Source: Prorocentrum cordatum (taxonomy: Eukaryota > Sar > Dinophyceae > Prorocentrales > Prorocentraceae). Taken from it: a DNA stretch of 57,500 bases. The stretch covers positions 54,871-112,370 of the forward strand of contig CAUYUJ010022409.1 in assembly GCA_963575745.1 (NCBI GenBank), written 5' to 3'. Shown piece after piece: positions 1-11,886 of the stretch. Under the pieces are notes generated by a model, which saw only the letters and a program-made list of their open reading frames with translations, made no database searches and was not told the DNA's origin. The translations under genes were made by a program, and so were the position numbers. Each line of letters starts with the position of its first letter. Within the stretch, counting starts at the first letter, position 1.

Positions 1-408
1 AATGTTATCAATGACTCCAATGTTATCAATGACTCCAATGTTATCAATGACTCAATGACTCCAATGTTATCAATGACTCCAATGACTCCAATGTTCGCCG
101 CAACTCCAATGACTCCAATGTTATCAATGACTCAATGACTCTTGTCATCCTCGAACTTGCATGAATTGAAGGATACACAATGAATTCTGCACTCCACTCG
201 AGGCAGAGAAAAGTAAGACCTCATGCAATGACTCAATGACTCCAATGTTATCAATGACTCCAATGACTCCAATGTTCTCCGCAACTCCAATGACTCCAAT
301 GTTATCAATGACTCAATGACTCTTGTCATCCTCGAACTTGCATGAATTGAAGGATACACAATGAATTCTGCACTCCACTCGAGGCAGAGAAAAGTAAGAC
401 CTCATGCA
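1..408. repeat. 18-bp minisatellite within a 181-bp duplication
   Basis: The unit is CAATGTTATCAATGACTC, made of two related 9-mers (CAATGTTAT and CAATGACTC) in irregular order. A longer block holding the minisatellite plus a spacer (141-228, repeated at 322-408) is duplicated with a period of 181 bp. Element 5 also has tandem repeats near its 5' end, so this fits a 5'-UTR repeat of a retroelement. A 75-residue minus-strand frame here is only the translated repeat. Confidence 0.85.
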
Positions 409-701
409 CTGAAATATCAGGGGAAAAGTAAGACCTCACGCAACGAATTATCAAATGTCAAATATGGCACTGTCGGTGATATATCCTCCAGCTGAAACCT
501 TCTCGCGAGAACCGAAAAGTCGTATCCGTCCGTCGTCACGCACGTACAACAAAAGATAACAAGCGCAGCAAACAAAGAGAGCAGCCTAGCTGACCTCGAA
601 GATGCCGTACCCGTCGATGGCAGCGATGGCTGCCGCGCCGTCTCCCCGCGACGCCGACACCCCCTGAGCCCCAGTGGGATCCTGGAGCCCTTGAGCCGGG
701 G
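1..701 (-). mobile_element. 5' part of a retroelement running off the left edge (element 0)
   Basis: The segment is unlike the surrounding repeats until about 702-709, where it joins the right half of the hairpin (ACCGCCGGGAGACTCGTAGAG). This is the junction form seen at the 5' ends of the retroelements elsewhere in the window. Read on the minus strand it would start near 701 with GGCTCAAGG, which resembles the 5' end of element 5 near 46060. It holds a GC-rich 5' stretch (about 600-700), then A/T-richer sequence, then an 18-bp minisatellite. No convincing reading frame is seen; the body must lie to the left of the window. The identification rests on the junction alone. Confidence 0.45.
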
Positions 702-708
702 ACCTTGG

Positions 709-3700
709 ACCGCCGGGAGACTCGTAGAGCTTCCTAGCTCGACTTAAGTTTCAGAAACCGACACACCTACCCAACATTCCGACCTGATGTCTGCGAATCG
801 ATTCCTGTCATTACCAGCCCTGCAGCCCCTCTACAGCCCGAGTTAAGTGCAGAAAACCGACAGCACCTCTCAGGATGACTCGAACAATACAGTAGTTTCG
901 CAGACCTAATTCGGGCAGCAGACCGAGTTCCGAGCTCTGGATTCGACAGGCGGACGTCTGATGTCTTCAAATCAATTCCTGTCACCACCAGCACTGTAGC
1001 CCCCCTCAGCGCGAGTTCAGTGAAGAAAACCGAGAGCACTTCTCAAGATGACTCGACCAATACGAACAGTTTCCGATTCTAGATCGGGCAGCAGACCGAG
1101 GTCAGAGCTCTGGATTCGACAGACGAACGCAACTGCTAATTCTGAATCGGTTTCTGTGAAAATCAGCTCTGTAGCTGCTGTAGCTCGAGTTAAGTACAGA
1201 AAACCGAGAGTTCCTGTCAAGATCACTCGAATAATACGAATAAGTTTGCAAACCTAGCTCGGCTAACAGACCGAGCTCAGACCTCTCGAATCAACAGGCG
1301 AACGCGGCTAATCATTCTACATCGATGAGCTGTGCTTACCAGCTCCGTCGCTGTCTTCAACGAGTTACGTTCGAAAAACCTCAGCCCGTATTAAGATGAC
1401 TGAAAACGGCCGATCCCGCCACAGTGCTTTTTCATAATAATATTCACCCGATCGAGCTGAGATCAAGATGGCGAGCGGGAATGAGATCGAATATTACGGG
1501 AGAAAATACTAGAGCTGAAACGAATTGTTCAATTTCGAGAACAAAATGTTCAACCGACCAAAAGTCAGCAAAAGTTCCGTCGAGATTTTCCTTGCCAACT
1601 GGGCGCCGGCGGTAAACCGTCAACCTTTCTTACCGCCGGGGACGTAGAGCTTCCTGACAACACATAATGTCGAAATAAATTACAAAGAAAAATGCTTTTT
1701 CAGCCCAGGCAATTTGAGACCTCTCGGATGCAACAGCCGAACGCCCCGCTGCTTCTAGATTGTCGTCTGTACGAGCTCTGTAGCTCTCCTACAGCCCGAG
1801 TTACGTGCGTTAATCGACAGCACCTCTCAAGATGACTCGAACAATACGAATACTGGGAACCGGCGGTAAACCGTCAACCAGGTGACCGCCGGGACCCTCG
1901 TAGAGCTATTTTCTCACACCGCGCTCCTCAGAATACAGAGAGTAAGCTTCTGGAGTGAGAAACGAAAAAATCGGAAAATCACGTTTTTCTGTTTTTACCC
2001 AACGTCGGTTCCCCCAAGCATTTTGATAGAAATACTGCACCTACAGACCTAAAAATTATACTGGCAGAGGCGTCTTACTACAGGTGCGAAATATCTGCTT
2101 CCTCAAAATGAATTGTCAAACTGGGCGCCGGCGGTAAACCGTCAACCTTTCTTACCGCCGGGGGACTCGTAGAGCTTCCTGACAATAGATAGTGTGGGAA
2201 AAACTCCAAAGAACGACTAGTTTTTCAGCCCAAGCGATTTCAGACCTCTCAAGATGACCCTAACAAAAAACAAAGAGTTTCGCAACCCAGTTTGAGTATC
2301 AAACCGAGTTCAGACCTCTGAATGCGACAGGCGGGCGCGTCTGATGTCTGAGAATCCACTCATGTGATTCCCAGCCTGCAGTCCCCCTACAGCCCGAGTT
2401 AAGTGCAGAAAACCGACAGTATCGAAATAGAATAGTTTCGCGGACCTAGTTCGAGCAGCAGACCGAGTTCCGAGCTCTGGAATCGACCGACAGACGCGCC
2501 TGATGTGTGCGAATCGATATCTGTGACCCGCAGCACTGTAGCCTTTCCCCCAGCACGAGTTGAGTGCAGAAAATTGAGAGCACTTCTCAAGATGATTCGG
2601 ACAATACGAATAGCTTCGCGAACCTAGCTCGGGCAGCAGGCCGAGTTCAGAGCTCTCGGTTCAATCGACGAACGCGACTGATCATTCCCCATCGGTTTCT
2701 GTGACAATGAGCCCTGTAGCTGTCCTACAGCTCGGGTTAAGTACAGAAAACCGAGAGCTCCTGTCAAGATGACTCGAATAATACGAATAGGTTTGCGGAC
2801 CTAGCTCGGCTAGCAGACCGAGTTCAGACCTCTGGATTCAACAGGCGAACGCTCCTGATAAATCTGAATGCGATAGGTGTGCTTACCAGCTCTGTAGCTG
2901 CCCTACAGCTCGAGTTAAGTAAATACCGACAACGCGTATCAAGATAACTCGAAACGGCCGATCCCGCCGGGACGCTTTTTGGCAGTAAAAGGTACCCGAT
3001 CGAGCTGAGATCAAGATGGCGAGCGGGAATAAGATCGAATATCACGGGAAAAAATACTAGAGCTCAAACGAATTGTTGAATTTCGGAAAAAAAATTCAAC
3101 CGACCAAAATTCACCAAAAGGTCCGTCGAGATTTTTCTTGCCAACTAGCTCTCCAGCGCTGCGGAACTGGGCGCCGGCGGTAAACCGTCAACCTTGGTTA
3201 CCGCCGGAAGACTCGTAGAGCTTCCTAACTCGACTTGAGTTGAGAAAACAGACAGCACTTACCAACAATCTGACTTATAGTGAATAGTTTTTGACCTCTG
3301 AATGCGACAGACGGACGCGTCGAATGTCTGCGAATCGACTCTTGTCATTACCAGCTCTGCAGCTCCCCTGCAGCTCGAGTTAAGTGCAGAAAATCGACAG
3401 CACCTCTCAGGATGACTCGAACAATAGGAATAGTTTCGCGGACCTAGTTCGGGCAGCAGACAGAGTTCAGAGCTCTGTATTCGACAGGCGGACGCGCCTG
3501 ATGTCTTCAAATCGATTCCAGTGATTAACGTCCATGCAGCCCCCCTACAGCCCGAGTTAAGTCCAGATAACCGACAGCATCTCGCAAGTGACTCGAACGA
3601 TACGAATAGTTTCGCGATTCTAGATCGGGCAGACCGAGTTCAGAGCTCTGGATTCGACAGACAAACGCAACTGATGATTCTGAATTCGTGCCTGTAAATA

Positions 3701-6700
3701 TCAGCTCTGTAGCTGTCCTAGAGCTCGAGTTAAGTGCAGAAAAACCGAGAGTGTCTGTCAAGATGACTCGAATAATACGAACAGGTTTGCGGACCTAGCG
3801 CGGCTAGCAGACCGAGTTCAGACCTCTGGATTGAACAGGCGAACGCGCCTGATCATTCTTCATGCATTAGCTGTGCTTACCAGCTCTGTAGCTGCCCTAG
3901 AGCTCGAGTTATGTTCAGAAAACCGTCAGCGCATATCAAGATGACTCAAAACGGCCGATCCCGCCACAGTGCTTTTCGATAGTAATATTCACCCGATCGA
4001 GCTGAGATCAAGATGGCGAGCGGGAATAAGATCGAATATCACGGGGACAAATACTAGAGCTCTAACGAATGTTGCAATTTCGAGAACAAAATTTTCAACC
4101 GACCAGAAGTCACCAAAAGTTCCGTCGATATTTTTCTTGCCAACTAGCTCTCCAGCGCGCCGGAACTGGGATCCGGCGGTAAACCGTCAACCAGGTTACC
4201 GCCGGGACCCTCGTAGAGGTTACCGCCGGGGGACTCGTAGAGCTTCCTGGCTCAACTTAAGTTGAGAAAACCGACAGCACCTTCCAACATTCCGACTCAT
4301 AGTGAATAGTTCTTAACCTCTGAATGCGACAGGCGGACGCGTCTGCTGTCTGCGAATCGACTACGAATAGTTTTCGCGGACCTAGTTCGCTCTGCATTCG
4401 ACGGGCGGACGCGCCTGGTGTCTTCAAATCGATTCCTGTGACCACGAGCACTATAGCCCCCCAACAGCTCCAGGCAAGTGCAGAGAACCGACAGCATCTC
4501 GCTTCTCAAGATGACTGGACCAATACAATACGAATAGTTTCGCGATTCTAGATCAGGCAGTAGACCGAGTTCAGAGCTCGGATTCGACAGACAAACGCAA
4601 CTGGTGATTCTGAGTCGTTTTTGTAAATATCAGCTCTTTAGCTGTCCTGTAGCTCGAGTTGGGTACAGAAAACTGAGAGCGCCTGTCAGGATGACTCGTA
4701 CAATACGAATAGTTTTGCGAACCTAGTTCCAGCAACAGACGGAGTTCGGAGCTCCAGATTCCGCAGGCGAACGCGCCTGATGTCTTCGAATCGATTCTAG
4801 TGATGACCAGCCATGCAGCCGCCCAACAGCTAGAGGTGAGTGCAGAGAACCGACAGCATCTCGCAAGCGACTCGAACAATACGAATAGTTTCGCGATTCT
4901 AGATCGGGCAGCAGACCAACTTCAGAGCTCTGGATTTCAACAGACAACGGTCACGTGATTCTGAATCACATTCTGTACGTATCAGCTCTTTAGCTGTCCT
5001 GTAGCTCGAGTTAAGAACAGAAAACCGAGAGCGCCTGTCAAGATGACTCGAATAATACGAATAGGTTTGCGGACCTAGCTCGGCTAACAGACCGAGTTCA
5101 GACCTCTGGATTGCAGAGGCGAACGCGCCTAATCATGCTATATCAATTAGCTGTGCTCACCGGCTCTCTAGCTGTCCTAAAGCTCGAGTTATCTTCGAAA
5201 AACCGTCAGCGCGTATCAAGATGACTCAAAACGGCCGATCCCGCCACAGTGCTTTTCGATAATAATATTCACCCGATCGAGCTGAGATCAAGATGGCGAG
5301 CGGGAATGAGATCGAATATCACGGGAAAAAATACTAGAGTTCAAACGAATTGTTCAATGTCGAGAAACAAATTTTCAACCGACCAAAAGTCAGCAAAAGT
5401 TCCGTCGAGATTTTTCTTGCCAACTAGCTCTCCAGTGCGCCGGAATTACTCTTAGCTTCCAGCAATAACTTGCTAAGGGAAGCTCTACGAGTTACTCTCA
5501 GCTTCCAGCAACTTGGTAGCGTCCAAAACCCGGCGAGCAAAGAGAACACACACCGCAAAACTGGCGCCGGCGGTGAACCGTCAACCTGGTCACCGCCGGG
5601 AACCTCGTAGAGCTCCTTGCATCCGTGAGAAAGCTCAGGATCAGAGCCAGAGCTTCTGGGAGCTTTTCTACAAAAACTTCAAGATGAGATTTTTTGGAGT
5701 CAACATGAAGTCGTTTGCTCGAAGGGAACTAGTACTGAAAATGTCTCTAGAGGGCTGAGCTGCTCAGGGAACAAAGTTTATATGTCAATGCTCGGAGTAA
5801 AAATCTGCTTTCTCAAAATGAATTGTCAAATATCTTTCAAAAAATTGCAAAACCACCCAGAAGTTAACACTTTGTCCTTTCTGGCCGGGTCGACCAACTA
5901 GCTCCACCCCGCGCCGGAATTCCTCTAGCTCATCGATGCCGAAGAGCTCTACGAGGTATTAATCTTAAGCTTCGCCGCTGCGCTCTCAGGGAAGCTCTAC
6001 GAGTCAAGTTCCGTCGAGATTTTTCTTGCCAACTGGGAACCGGCGGTAAACCGCCAACCAGGTTACCGCCGGGACCCTCGTAGAGCTCTGCATAGACCGT
6101 CAGTTTAGAGATATCAGCAGAAAAAAGCTTCTGCATACTAGCTTCAAACATAAAGACATGTTTTTTTGGGTTGTAAACAATCGTAGTTCCCCCTAGTCTT
6201 TTAATCGAAATAATGCAGCTAGGGCCCTAAGAATTGCACCATCGAAAGCGCCATGATTCACTGCATAGAATAAAATTTTGAATTTGCAAAACGAATTTCA
6301 AAATCTCTCGCCATCTTGGGAAGACCGACCCCAGGTCACCACACTGGGCGCCGGCGGTAAACCGTCAACCTTTCTTACCGCCGGGGGACTCGTAGAGCTT
6401 CCTGACAATATATAAGGTGGAAAATGATTTCAGAGAACGACTAGTTTTTCAGCCCAAGCGATTATACACTGTTCCCGCCCCCCGGCTCTCAAATTACTCT
6501 AACACAACAACGAAACAGTTTTTCCAATCGAGCTCGAGTATGAAACCGAGTTCAGACCTCTGATGCGACAGGCGGACGCGTCTGAATGTCTTCGGAATCG
6601 ATTCCCTGTGATTACCAGCTCTGCAGCCCCAGACAGCCGCTTAGTGCAGAAACCGAGAGTACCTCTCAGGATGACTAGAATCATAGAACAGTTTTTCGCG

Positions 6701-7609
6701 GATCTCGTTCGAGCAGCAGATCCGCTGTTCCGAGCTCTCGGTTCGACGAACGGACGCGCCTGATGTCTCGAAATCGATTCCTGTGACCAGCAGCACTGTA
6801 GCCCTCCCCCAGCACGATTTAAGTACAGAAAACCGAGAGCACTTCTCAAGATAACTCTAACAATACCAATAGGTTTTCGGCGAACTCTATTATCTCGGGA
6901 AACGGGGCCGAGTTCAGAGCTCTTTGATTCAACAGACTGAACGCGCCTGATAATTCTCAATTCGATTTCTGTGATATCAGCTTCTGTGGCTGCCCTATAG
7001 ATCGAGTTAAGTACGAAAAACCGAGAGCGTCTGCTACAATGACTCGAATAATACGAAAAGGTTTGCGACCCTAGCTCGGCTAGCAGACCGAGTTCAGACC
7101 TCTGGATTCAACAGGCGAACGCGCCTGATCATTCTGAATGCATTAGCTTTGCTGACCAGCTCTGTAGTTGTCCTGAAGCTCGAGTTATCTTGAGAAAACC
7201 GACAGCGCGTATCAAGATGACTCGAAACGGCCGTTCCCGCCTGCCTGCTTTTTGGCCTTCAAAGTTACCCGATCGAGCTGAGATCAAGATGGCGAGCGGG
7301 AATAAGATCGAATATCACGGGAAAAAATACTAGAGCTCAAACGAATTGTTGAATTTTGAGAACAAAATTTTCAACCGACCAAAAGTCAGCAAAAGGTCCG
7401 TCGAGATTTTTCTTGCCAACTAGCTCTCCAGCTCCCCGGAATTACTCTTAAGCTTCCAGCAATAACTTGCTAAGGGAAGCTCTACGAGTTATTGTCCGCC
7501 CGGGCCGGGTTGGCCAACTAGCTGCACCCTGCGCCGGAATTCCTCTAGCTCATCGATGCCGAAGAGCTCTACGAGGTACTGGGCGCCGGCGGTAAACCGT
7601 CAACCTTTG
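709..7609 (+). repeat. Composite repeat array, block 1
   Basis: No gene is supported here. The block holds tandem diverged monomers of about 178 bp, recognisable by GACTCGAATAATACGAATAG, CAGACCGAGTTCAGACCTCT and the short inverted repeat CTGTAG-CTGYC-CTACAG. Terminal modules (ACTCGAAACGGCCG through GATCAAGATGGCGAGCGGG to TTTTTCTTGCCAACTAGCTC) lie near 1400-1595, 2945-3160, 3945-4160, 5230-5440 and 7215-7440. Hairpins lie at 1606-1639, 2128-2161, 3174-3207 and 6351-6384 (class A), 5567-5599 (class B), and 1860-1892, 4173-4205 and 6040-6072 (class C). A further class A hairpin at 7586-7609 is split by element 1. Confidence 0.85.
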
Positions 7610-7893
7610 TTTTTGCGGCTTTGCGAGGCTCCTACTGGCCCTAGGGCCACGAGCAAGCATGAGGTCAGGTGTCATCAGGAAGCGAAAGCTCTTATTCGAA
7701 CCTAAAGTCAAGACAACCCAAAGCAGCGGAGCTGCGATGAATCATCAATCACCAATATGTGCGAACGAGCAAACGCACACAGAAATGAATCAAAGTGCAG
7801 TCAACTAAACATGCAAGAGAAAAGAGAAGTCCCAGCGAAGCTGAGTATATCATAGTATGAGGAAGAACAATGAAATAAGAAAAACTGCAACTA

Positions 7894-10800
7894 TCAAGTC
7901 TGTGATAACCATAGAACTGCCTGTGGGAGCGCAGTCACGATGCACTCCAAAGCACTGAGTTCTGTATCAGTAACAGTTGTGGTCGGAGAAATAAGCCAAG
8001 CCCTCTCAAAAACTGACTTCCATATCAGCTGAGCGGGGTCCCGTCGATCCCAATACCGAGGTTTGAGGCCTATGTCTATCCAGCAACCGCACCCACATCC
8101 CTCAGACGACACGCCGCCATCGAAACCAGCCCGAATAGCAGCAGCAACGTAAAATTCTGTCTCATAATCATGTGTATACGGACTACATTCTGAACTAGAA
8201 ATCTGGCCCTCTCGGGCCTGGTGTGTTAGAACGTCGGCACGAGTGTTCCACTCCCGAAAATCATGACGAATAAGATCCATACCCGGCGCTGGAGGTCGTA
8301 TATTATAGCTGCAACAAAGCCCATCAAGCGTATTGATAATTTTTGATATTCTATCCGCATATGATCTATTATCTGCACGCCACCGTCCCGTAGCCCAGCT
8401 AACCACGAGAAGCGAGTCACCCACCACCTCCAGAGGGATTCCAGGGGCCTCCAGGTTCCAACGGGTTGCTTTCATATTATGAAGAGCGATGCGCTTTGCA
8501 AGTTTCTCAGCAGCCATCGGACTATCATCCGTGCTCACCTGGATTTCACCATGCTCGGAGGGCGCCAAATATGCGGGCGAACTCACAGGTCCGCACGTCG
8601 ACACCTCCTGGAAACATTGAAGCATGCTATGAGTACAAAGGTGCGTGGCGTATTGCATAAATCCAAGCTGGGAGCCTGTGAAATGAATCCACCAATCATC
8701 TCCGAAAAACTCAGCTAATGTATATTGCCATGATCTCTGTCCAATACTCTCCGTACCTCGACAGCGACGTTTGTAAGAAGAGGCCTCCGACCAGTTGCCA
8801 AAGTGTCTCATCGTCTCGCTCATAAGTGTACGAGTGCGGTCAGTGTACGGTCCAAAACATAAACTCGCCATACGGGAATCGCGCCATGTCCTCTCCGCCG
8901 CCTTCAAGTCAATCACTTTCTCAACAATCATGCCATTTGCGAAACTTGCAATGTCTTTTGCGAAATTCCAGTGCAATATCAGATAACGCTGGACAAGAGA
9001 GGAGTACCCAGCCTTCAAGAAACGTTCCCGTGCGACATGATATCTTCTCTGCTGATAAGCTTGCTCCGTTTCCGTCGGGCCGTTTCGAGAAGAGATCATC
9101 ATCTTCAGGCATTTCCCTTCGAAGGAATGGAGAAACGAGAGAGTATAAGAATCTGCAGTGGTGGTCTCCATACCATACAGAGCCAGGCTCTGGACTCTGT
9201 CCTGGTATCTCCGCAGCTTATCCTTGAGAGGAATACAATGCGACCTGAAATACCCTGCCTGAGAGTAAAATGCGCGACGAGCACAGTCTAGGCGAAAAGA
9301 AACATCACGATGTACAGAACAGTTATATTCACTATGCAGCTGCGTGCCCAGTACGTCCATAGAAACAACTCGACGGTAACATAACTCATCAATCTGCTGC
9401 ACTGCATTCCTCCCGTCACATGCATCTGAGAAGATCGGTATTTTAAGATCCATCGAACGCGGGATATTCCCGTCCTCATCCAAGACAGCAGGAGCTCCGC
9501 ACACCATGTACTTCAGCGATGTGGGTTTCCATCGCATCGAGAAGTTGTAAAGTGGAAGTGTCAAGTCTCTTACCATACGAGTAAGCTCCTCACGGCTACG
9601 ACTGACGAGGTACACGTTATCTGCCCAGATAAAATGATTCACCACCGACCGATGCTCCGTACCGAAATCTACCGCATACCCCATGCCCTGAACGTCCCAA
9701 TTATGAATAACGTCACCCCACATGGCAGCAATAATGAGGTTAAAGCCCAAGGGCCCTTCTGGACCTCCAGTCCTAATACAGGTGTCCCACTGGATGTTAT
9801 CAATCTCCAACCCGTCATAGTAGAGGCAGCCCGTGCTGTGCGATAACGGATCCAGAAACGCGTGCTGTAAATACGCAGGGACACGTGCATGCTCAAGACC
9901 CTTATGAACGTTCTGTATCGTGCAGTTGTCAAAGGCCTGGTATATGTCCATGTCCGCAACGTACAGACACTCACGCTTCCCCCACTTGTCCCCGTGCATA
10001 CACATGTTAGTAAGGCTACTCGTGATATGGGATGTGCTGTGACCCTGACGGAACCCATAGAGGCCCAGAGGATGAAATAGCTTAGACTCTTCCACATGCT
10101 GCTCAACCAGGATAACTACGCACGCCGAGAACCAGCGAGTTATGCTATTCTGTAAGCACAAGAGTCGAGCATCCGCCAAGTTCGTGATCCCCTTTAGTTT
10201 AGGCATGTATGCAATGAGAATGTCCCTCCATCGAACAGGGTACTGGACAACCAGCCTCAAAAGAGAGTCGAAGATCTGTTGGATGTGCCGAACTGTGCAC
10301 CATGGGAGAAGCTTGAGCATTTCACAAGGTACGCGATCCGGTCCTGTTGCCCGTCGCGTTCGAAGACGAGCCCTCGCTGCACAACATATCGACATCGTAA
10401 TACTTCGAATGATCTGGCCACCCTTGATCTCCTCCTCCGCCTTCCTCCTGATTTCCTCCATCAAGTTGCTGTTCTCCTCCCTCCTACGCTGTGATGTCAC
10501 CTTCCCCTTAACATGCTCCTCCAACTTCTCCTTCAAGATATATCTATCCTCCGTCTCCCATCCATCAACCACCACATGTTTGATACGATGTCGAATCTTA
10601 CGACGAGTCGGGGGTACAGCCCATTCAAGAAGATCACGCCGATACTGTCTCCTCCAAACATTGGCAGCTGCTCTGAGTCTCTTTTTCTCTGGACCATTCT
10701 GAAGGGACCGAATCCGCTCTTCGAGACGTGTGAGCTCGGGCGGGCGAGTAGGCGCTCGAGGCCGGGCAGCTGAGGCCGTGGAGTAATCCACATCCTCCTG

Positions 10801-11883
10801 CGTAAATGCTTTCAAAATGACAGGAGCGGTCTCTGTCACGTCCTGTGGTCGTGTCGACGCAGCTGGAGGGGAACCACATCCAGCAAACACGGCACCGCAA
10901 AACTCGAGGTCAACCCTTTCCCTCCCTATCATCTCGTCCGCATACGTCTGAGCCCGCCATCCCACCAAAGAAGGTTCCCTATGCACACGCTCGACTGTCC
11001 AATCAGTCCTGCCAGGACTGGGCTGTCGTACTGTGCACATAACTAGAGCATGATCAGCAAGTCTACTACGATTATGAGTTCCTCCGCTGCGATACTTGAA
11101 ATCGATCTTACACTCCTGCACCTCCCACCCCATCGGAACCATCACATAGTCTAAGACTCTCCTCATCGATCTAGTCCGAGAACGATTTCGCTCTTGTCCC
11201 CAGGGCTCCCAGGTCGGGCGACGACGGTCGAAGGTGTTGGCAGCTAACAAACCCCAAGTCTGCATAAAGGTCAGCAAGTTATCCGTCAATATCTGCCTCC
11301 TATCCTTCCTCTCCCTCTCCGCCTTCCCCTCAGATCCCGTCCTCCTCCATGATTTCGTACCCGTCCCAGTGGCAGCATAACCCTGACCTGCAACCTCAAG
11401 CTGAACAAGTGGTGGCAACTCAACATTGGCATCCGCAAGCAAACAAAAGCTGGCCTGACGATATTTCTGCTTCAAGAGACGGATCTGACCCTCCAACTCC
11501 CCCAGCATTTCCGCCGATTCAAGATCACACTGATCACGATCATGATGTGGAAAATAAGCCGAACATATGATCACCTGAGACGCCTCCGTTCCAAACACAC
11601 CCAAGACAAATCTATCGCAGTCTGTGACACATTCGCGCAGAAGTTGGGCCCACCCATGGGCATACAACAAGCCTGCACGTCTATCCCTGGAAGGTTTAAA
11701 ATGCCAACCGAGTCTATCTAATTCAGCTGAGTCAAAGAACTCACACTCTTGCAAACCGAAAATTGAAGAGGCTCCTATCTTCCTCAGAGATGTTAGAACC
11801 TCGGTCCCACGTGAGTTGGAAACACCCGAATTACCTACATTCCATGTTCCGATACGAAGTCCCTTGCTCCAATATCGTTTTTG
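7894..11883 (-). CDS. ORF2 polyprotein: APE endonuclease, reverse transcriptase, permuted RNase H
   Basis: The frame is open from directly after the ORF1 UGA (1,329 codons). The first residues hold the APE endonuclease start RIGTWNVGN, then GLQECE. Further motifs, counted from the Gln of MQECEFF (first codon TTG at 11754), are LLADAN (about 105-110), LDYVMVP (201-207) and LADHALVM (232-239). The RT has box A DIYQAF (Asp603), a GGPEGPLG box B (663-670) and box C WADN (Asp712-Asn713), where most RTs have two Asp. A basic, charged segment (about 340-450) links endonuclease and RT. The C-terminus carries RNase H motifs in permuted order: GDSLLVVSW (Asp1113), REWNTRAD (Asp1174), FDGG (Asp1212), DTELSALE (Glu1265). 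It ends TGA followed at once by in-frame TAG. The role is target nicking, reverse transcription and probably RNA-strand removal. Confidence 0.92.
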   Translation of the reverse strand, partial: QKRYWSKGLRIGTWNVGNSGVSNSRGTEVLTSLRKIGASSIFGLQECEFFDSAELDRLGWHFKPSRDRRAGLLYAHGWAQLLRECVTDCDRFVLGVFGTEASQVIICSAYFPHHDRDQCDLESAEMLGELEGQIRLLKQKYRQASFCLLADANVELPPLVQLEVAGQGYAATGTGTKSWRRTGSEGKAERERKDRRQILTDNLLTFMQTWGLLAANTFDRRRPTWEPWGQERNRSRTRSMRRVLDYVMVPMGWEVQECKIDFKYRSGGTHNRSRLADHALVMCTVRQPSPGRTDWTVERVHREPSLVGWRAQTYADEMIGRERVDLEFCGAVFAGCGSPPAASTRPQDVTETAPVILKAFTQEDVDYSTASAARPRAPTRPPELTRLEERIRSLQNGPEKKRLRAAANVWRRQYRRDLLEWAVPPTRRKIRHRIKHVVVDGWETEDRYILKEKLEEHVKGKVTSQRRREENSNLMEEIRRKAEEEIKGGQIIRSITMSICCAARARLRTRRATGPDRVPCEMLKLLPWCTVRHIQQIFDSLLRLVVQYPVRWRDILIAYMPKLKGITNLADARLLCLQNSITRWFSACVVILVEQHVEESKLFHPLGLYGFRQGHSTSHITSSLTNMCMHGDKWGKRECLYVADMDIYQAFDNCTIQNVHKGLEHARVPAYLQHAFLDPLSHSTGCLYYDGLEIDNIQWDTCIRTGGPEGPLGFNLIIAAMWGDVIHNWDVQGMGYAVDFGTEHRSVVNHFIWADNVYLVSRSREELTRMVRDLTLPLYNFSMRWKPTSLKYMVCGAPAVLDEDGNIPRSMDLKIPIFSDACDGRNAVQQIDELCYRRVVSMDVLGTQLHSEYNCSVHRDVSFRLDCARRAFYSQAGYFRSHCIPLKDKLRRYQDRVQSLALYGMETTTADSYTLSFLHSFEGKCLKMMISSRNGPTETEQAYQQRRYHVARERFLKAGYSSLVQRYLILHWNFAKDIASFANGMIVEKVIDLKAAERTWRDSRMASLCFGPYTDRTRTLMSETMRHFGNWSEASSYKRRCRGTESIGQRSWQYTLAEFFGDDWWIHFTGSQLGFMQYATHLCTHSMLQCFQEVSTCGPVSSPAYLAPSEHGEIQVSTDDSPMAAEKLAKRIALHNMKATRWNLEAPGIPLEVVGDSLLVVSWATGRWRADNRSYADRISKIINTLDGLCCSYNIRPPAPGMDLIRHDFREWNTRADVLTHQAREGQISSSECSPYTHDYETEFYVAAAIRAGFDGGVSSEGCGCGCWIDIGLKPRYWDRRDPAQLIWKSVFERAWLISPTTTVTDTELSALECIVTALPQAVLWLSQT

Positions 11884-11886
11884 TCA
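11884..11886 (-). other. In-frame UGA between ORF1 and ORF2 (candidate recoding site)
   Basis: On the minus strand the codons read CGC CAA TGA CAA AAA CGA. The frame on both sides of the UGA is the same, and the endonuclease motif RIGTWNVGN starts nine codons later without any AUG. UGA followed by C is a known leaky stop context. Either readthrough giving an ORF1-ORF2 fusion or non-AUG reinitiation would explain expression of ORF2. Confidence 0.7.

Noticed and set aside
132-359. 75-codon minus-strand frame
   Set aside because: It is the translation of the 18-bp minisatellite and its spacer; it has no domain and no support as a gene.
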